Assembly (NCBI GenBank): GCA_035650495.1
Contig: DASRHK010000141.1
Coordinates: 1-16,911 of the forward strand
Length of the DNA stretch: 16,911 bases
Direction of reading: 5' to 3'
Source of the DNA: DASRHK01 sp035650495
GTDB lineage: Bacteria; Pseudomonadota; Gammaproteobacteria; Nevskiales; Nevskiaceae
The notes beneath the pieces were generated by a model. That model ran no database searches. It saw only the letters and a list, made by a program, of their open reading frames with translations, and was not told the origin of the DNA. Below, one piece after another: positions 13,680 to 16,911 of the stretch. The position numbers were made by a program, and so were the translations under genes. Every line of letters begins with the position of its first letter. Within the stretch, counting starts at the first letter, position 1.

Positions 13680-16358
13680 ATGGGGGATAGCGGCGTGGAA
13701 AAGAAACTGTGGTCGCGCGACTGGCTTGCCGCGCTGGCGTTCAGCCTGGTCTTCGGACTCGTCGTCACCCTGTTCTCGGGCAGCATGCAGAGCATGGAGC
13801 GGGCGGTCTACGACCTCGGCGTGCGCGGCAACGACAAGCCACCGTCGGATCGCATCGCCGTCATCAAGATCGACGACGAGAGCATCGCCAACATCGGCAC
13901 CTGGCCGTGGCCGCGCACGCTGCACGCACAGCTGATCGACAAGCTCCACGAAGCGGGCGCCAAGGCGATCGGCTACGAAGTGTTCTTCTCCGAAGCCGCG
14001 CCCGACGCCGGCGGCACTGCGCTCGCACGGATCTCGGAGCAGCTCGAGAAATCGCCGCTGGTCCGTCAGGTGCCCGGCGAGATCGACGCGCTCGAGCAGC
14101 AGCTGCACGACAACGCCGCGCGGCCCCCGGTCACCGGCATCTACAAGACCTGGCACGACTCGGTGCTCGGCAGCCGCTATCGCCAAGAGCTCGACGTGCT
14201 GCGCGCGCAGCTCAAGGAAGCGAGCGGCGACACCTCCGCGGACAAGGCGATCGTCGGCGCGATCAAGAAGGCGGGGAATGTCTATCTGCCGATGAGCTTC
14301 GCGCTGCAGCCGGCGGAGCCCGGCTCGGAGCAACCGGTGCCCGACTTTCTCAAGGCGAGCGCGATGACGCACGTCGTCGATCGCGTGCACGCCGGCGCGA
14401 CGCCGATCGAAGCGAGCGCGCCGCAGCTGCCCATCGCGGCGGTGGGCGCCGTTGCTGCTGGCATCGGCCATCTCGCGCAGCTGCTCGACGGCGTCGACGG
14501 TTACGTCCGCGCCGACGCGCTGGTCCTCAAGTACGGCGACGCGCTCTACCCTTCGCTCGCGCTGCGGCTCGCATCGGCGGAGCTCGAGATGCCGATCGAC
14601 GATGTTTCGGTGCGGCTCGGCGAAGGCGTCGCGCTCGGCGGCGTCGACGTCAAGACCGACGCGCAGGAGATCTTCCTCTCCAACTTCTATCAGGACCAGG
14701 CGGGCAAGCCTGCATTCCAGACCGATTCGTTCTACGACGTGATCGCCGGCAAGATCCGTCCCGACAAGTACAAGAACAAGATCGTGATCGTCGGGCCGAC
14801 GGCGCGCGGTGTGGCACAGGCGTTCCCGACTCCGGTTTCCGCTTTGATGCCGCCGCCGGTGCTGCTGGCCAATCTCACCTCGAGCCTCCTGCAGGGCGAT
14901 TACTACTCGCGCCCGGCCTGGGGCACCTACGCGCGGCTTGGATTGTGCGTGCTCGTCGCGCTCTATCTCGCGTTCGCTTTGCCGTCGCTATCGCCGCTGC
15001 TCGGCGCGATCATCAGCGCCGTGTTGCTGATCGGCTTCCTGGTCGGCGAGTTCGTGCTGATGGTGAAGAGCCAGATGTCGATTCCGCTGGCGACGCCGGC
15101 GCTGCTGCTCGTCACCGGTCACGGCTTCATGATGCTCAAGCGTCTGCGTCTCACCGAGCGTCTGAAGGTCACGTCGGAAACCGAAAGCGCGGAGAGCAAC
15201 CGCATGCTCGGGCTCGCGTTCCAGACGCAGGGCCAGCTCGACATGGCGTTCGACAAGTTCAAGCGCGTGCAACCGCCCGACGAGAAGGTCCTCGACGCAC
15301 TCTACAACCTCGGCCAGGACTTCGAGCGCAAGCGCCAATTCAACAAGGCCGAATCGGTCTACGCGTACATCGTCGAGCACCAGGCCGACTTTCGCGACGC
15401 CGGACAGAAGCAGGCGCGCGCGAAGAAGCTCTCGGAAACGGTGATGCTCGGCGGCACTTCGAGCGGCGCGAATTCCTCACTGTTGCTCGCGGCCGAAGCC
15501 GGCGGCGAGAAAGCCAAGCTCGGCCGCTATGAGATCGAGAAGGAGCTCGGCAAGGGCGCGATGGGCGTCGTCTACCTCGGCAAGGATCCGCGCATCGGCC
15601 GCATGGTCGCGATCAAGACGATGGCGCTGTCGAACGAATTCGAGGCGGACGAATTGAAGACGGTGAAGGAGCGCTTCTTCCGCGAAGCCGAGAGCGCGGG
15701 CCGCCTGCAGCATCCGAACATCGTCGCCATCTACGACGCCGGCGAAGAGCACGACCTCGCCTACATCGCGATGGAATTGCTGAAGGGCAACGACCTCACC
15801 AAGTTCTGCAAGGCCGAATCGCTCCTGCCGGTGCATCTGGTGGTGAAGTTCATCGCGCAGGCTGCCGACGCGCTCGACTACGCGCACAGCAACGGCGTGG
15901 TCCATCGCGACATCAAGCCGGCGAACATGATGCTGATCCCCGACAAGGGCATCATCAAGCTCACCGACTTCGGCATCGCGCGCATCTCGGACGCGAGCCG
16001 TACCCGCACCGGGCTCGTGCTCGGATCGCCGAGCTACATGTCGCCCGAGCAGCTGCGCGGACAGAAAGTCGACGGCCGCTCCGATCTGTTCTCGCTCGGC
16101 GCGACGCTATTCCAGCTGCTCACGGGTCAGCTGCCGTTCCAGGCTGAATCGCTGGCGACGCTGATGATGAAGATCGTCACCGAGAAGCATCCCGACGTGA
16201 CCAAGCTGCGTCAGGGCGTGCCGCCGCAGGTCGTCGCCGTGCTCGACAAGGCGCTGGCGAAGGATCGCGAGCAGCGTTATCAGCGCGGATCGGAGATGGC
16301 CCGCGATCTCAGGATGCCCCCGAAGCCGGCAGCGGCCCCCGCGCCCGCAGTCGCCTAA
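13680..16358 (+). CDS. Membrane-bound serine/threonine protein kinase with N-terminal CHASE2 sensor and TPR-like linker
   Basis: This 892-residue protein is predicted to sense an extracytoplasmic signal and phosphorylate proteins in the cytoplasm. A first membrane helix (about 14-33) leads into a large periplasmic CHASE2 domain (about 35-405, with IAVIKIDDESIANIGTWPWPR split as IAVIKIDDES and GTWPWPR). Three membrane helices follow (about 414-490), then a TPR-like helical stretch (about 500-590: NRMLGLAFQTQGQLDMAFDK, ALYNLGQDFERKRQFNKAE). The kinase domain (about 615-880) has the Gly loop GKGAMGVV near 624, VAIK with Lys about 645, HRDIKPANMM at 742-751, DFGIAR from 763 and SYMSPEQL, so all catalytic residues are present. 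A Pro/Ala tail ends the protein. A GTG at 13695 is a serious alternative start, since GGGGG (13682-13686) lies eight bases before it, while ATG 13680 has no spaced ribosome site. The PP2C gene starts 23 bases downstream. Confidence 0.92.
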   Translation: MGDSGVEKKLWSRDWLAALAFSLVFGLVVTLFSGSMQSMERAVYDLGVRGNDKPPSDRIAVIKIDDESIANIGTWPWPRTLHAQLIDKLHEAGAKAIGYEVFFSEAAPDAGGTALARISEQLEKSPLVRQVPGEIDALEQQLHDNAARPPVTGIYKTWHDSVLGSRYRQELDVLRAQLKEASGDTSADKAIVGAIKKAGNVYLPMSFALQPAEPGSEQPVPDFLKASAMTHVVDRVHAGATPIEASAPQLPIAAVGAVAAGIGHLAQLLDGVDGYVRADALVLKYGDALYPSLALRLASAELEMPIDDVSVRLGEGVALGGVDVKTDAQEIFLSNFYQDQAGKPAFQTDSFYDVIAGKIRPDKYKNKIVIVGPTARGVAQAFPTPVSALMPPPVLLANLTSSLLQGDYYSRPAWGTYARLGLCVLVALYLAFALPSLSPLLGAIISAVLLIGFLVGEFVLMVKSQMSIPLATPALLLVTGHGFMMLKRLRLTERLKVTSETESAESNRMLGLAFQTQGQLDMAFDKFKRVQPPDEKVLDALYNLGQDFERKRQFNKAESVYAYIVEHQADFRDAGQKQARAKKLSETVMLGGTSSGANSSLLLAAEAGGEKAKLGRYEIEKELGKGAMGVVYLGKDPRIGRMVAIKTMALSNEFEADELKTVKERFFREAESAGRLQHPNIVAIYDAGEEHDLAYIAMELLKGNDLTKFCKAESLLPVHLVVKFIAQAADALDYAHSNGVVHRDIKPANMMLIPDKGIIKLTDFGIARISDASRTRTGLVLGSPSYMSPEQLRGQKVDGRSDLFSLGATLFQLLTGQLPFQAESLATLMMKIVTEKHPDVTKLRQGVPPQVVAVLDKALAKDREQRYQRGSEMARDLRMPPKPAAAPAPAVA

Positions 16359-16381
16359 CAAGAAGAACGGAGCGTCGAACC

Positions 16382-16911
16382 GTGCAGCTACGCACAGCGC
16401 TGCTGTCCGATGTCGGCAAGGTGCGCGACAACAACGAGGACTCGATCGCCGAGGATCTCTCCCTCGGGCTGCTGGTGCTCGCCGACGGCATGGGCGGCTA
16501 TCAGGCCGGCGAAGTGGCGAGCCGCATGGCCGTCACCACGATCGTCGAGACCGTGCGCGAGCAGCACGCCGATGCCAAGGATCTCGAGAGCAAGTGCACG
16601 CTCCTGCGCGCCGCGGTCGAGCAGGCCAATCGCGCGATCTTCGACGCGGCGCACAAGCACATGCAGTATCAAGGCATGGGCACGACCGTCGTCGCCTGCG
16701 AAGCGGTCGACGATCGCTTCATCGTCGGCTGGGTCGGCGACTCGCGCCTCTACCGCTTCCGCGATCGCACCCTGAAGCAGATCACGCGCGATCACTCGCT
16801 GGTGCAGGAGCTGATCGACCACGGCCACTACAGCAAGGCCGACGCGCACCAGCTGGTGTCGAAGAACATCGTGACCCGCGCGCTCGGCGTCGAGTCCGAC
16901 GTCGACGTCGA
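16382..16911 (+). CDS. PP2C-family (PPM) serine/threonine protein phosphatase, 3' end missing
   Basis: A GTG start with GGAG (16369-16372) nine bases upstream opens a frame that runs off the right edge, and 176 codons are visible. The metal-binding PPM motifs are present: SDVGKVRDNNEDS (residues 9-21), LADGMGG, GMGTTVV and VGWVGDSRLYRF, followed by TRDHSLVQELI and NIVTRALG. The family removes phosphate from Ser/Thr using two metal ions, and bacterial members (Stp/PrpC type) usually reverse the action of a neighbouring kinase. The 23-base gap after the kinase gene and the same strand support that pairing here. No membrane segment is seen in the visible part, so it is probably cytoplasmic. The missing C-terminus should hold the last metal-binding Asp. 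Confidence 0.93.
   Translation, partial: MQLRTALLSDVGKVRDNNEDSIAEDLSLGLLVLADGMGGYQAGEVASRMAVTTIVETVREQHADAKDLESKCTLLRAAVEQANRAIFDAAHKHMQYQGMGTTVVACEAVDDRFIVGWVGDSRLYRFRDRTLKQITRDHSLVQELIDHGHYSKADAHQLVSKNIVTRALGVESDVDV

Noticed and set aside
12392..13690. A 432-codon plus-strand open frame antisense to radA
   Set aside because: RadA motifs are intact on the minus strand. The antisense product has a low-complexity Arg/His/Gln composition.
13634..13795. 54-codon upstream extension of radA
   Set aside because: The known RadA N-terminus starts at the MAKA sequence at 13633. The extension overlaps the divergent kinase gene and its promoter region and has no family likeness.
13709..15532. A 607-codon plus-strand open frame in another frame of the kinase gene
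   Set aside because: The kinase frame carries CHASE2, TPR-like and kinase motifs across the same bases; the alternative is an Arg/Ala-rich shadow.

Overview
The window is ordinary GC-rich proteobacterial chromosome, densely coded on both strands, with no mobile element, tRNA, rRNA or CRISPR array that I can see. The gene content and order suggest a betaproteobacterium (Burkholderiales or a neighbouring order). Examples are ffh next to a divergent ypjD-corB pair, an NnrU protein, and a CHASE2 serine/threonine kinase followed by a PP2C phosphatase. The taxonomic guess is inference from gene content and composition only.

Layout. (1) Bases 1-3099, plus strand: the 3' part of a PuuD-like membrane protein gene, a strong terminator hairpin, sodB (iron superoxide dismutase), a second hairpin, argF (arginine biosynthesis) and nadC (NAD biosynthesis). 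(2) Bases 3047-7927, minus strand: a probable transcription unit read from right to left as metallo-beta-lactamase-fold hydrolase, ffh (SRP GTPase), sppA (signal peptide peptidase) and an alpha/beta hydrolase. The last two are coupled through TAATG, and the hydrolase runs tail-to-tail into nadC with a 53-base overlap. (3) Bases 8026-10225, plus strand: ypjD/corE (CcsA-like membrane protein) and corB (DUF21-CBS-CorC family), a conserved neighbour pair. (4) Bases 10244-13633, minus strand: radA, chrA (overlapping radA by 41 bases) and nnrU. (5) Bases 13680 to the end, plus strand: a membrane-anchored CHASE2/TPR-like/protein kinase gene and a PP2C phosphatase gene cut by the window edge.

How the genes work together. 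Region 2 joins membrane targeting (Ffh) with clearance of cleaved signal peptides (SppA). Region 4 joins a recombination/repair factor with a chromate efflux pump. Region 5 is a reversible Ser/Thr phosphorylation module with an extracytoplasmic sensor. Several starts lack a Shine-Dalgarno sequence and sit directly behind a -10-like hexamer, which suggests leaderless or very short-leader transcripts.

I found no clearly undescribed system. The points most worth checking are the kinase/phosphatase module with an enlarged CHASE2 domain, the radA-chrA overlap, the metallo-hydrolase gene next to ffh, and the recurring leaderless-type starts.
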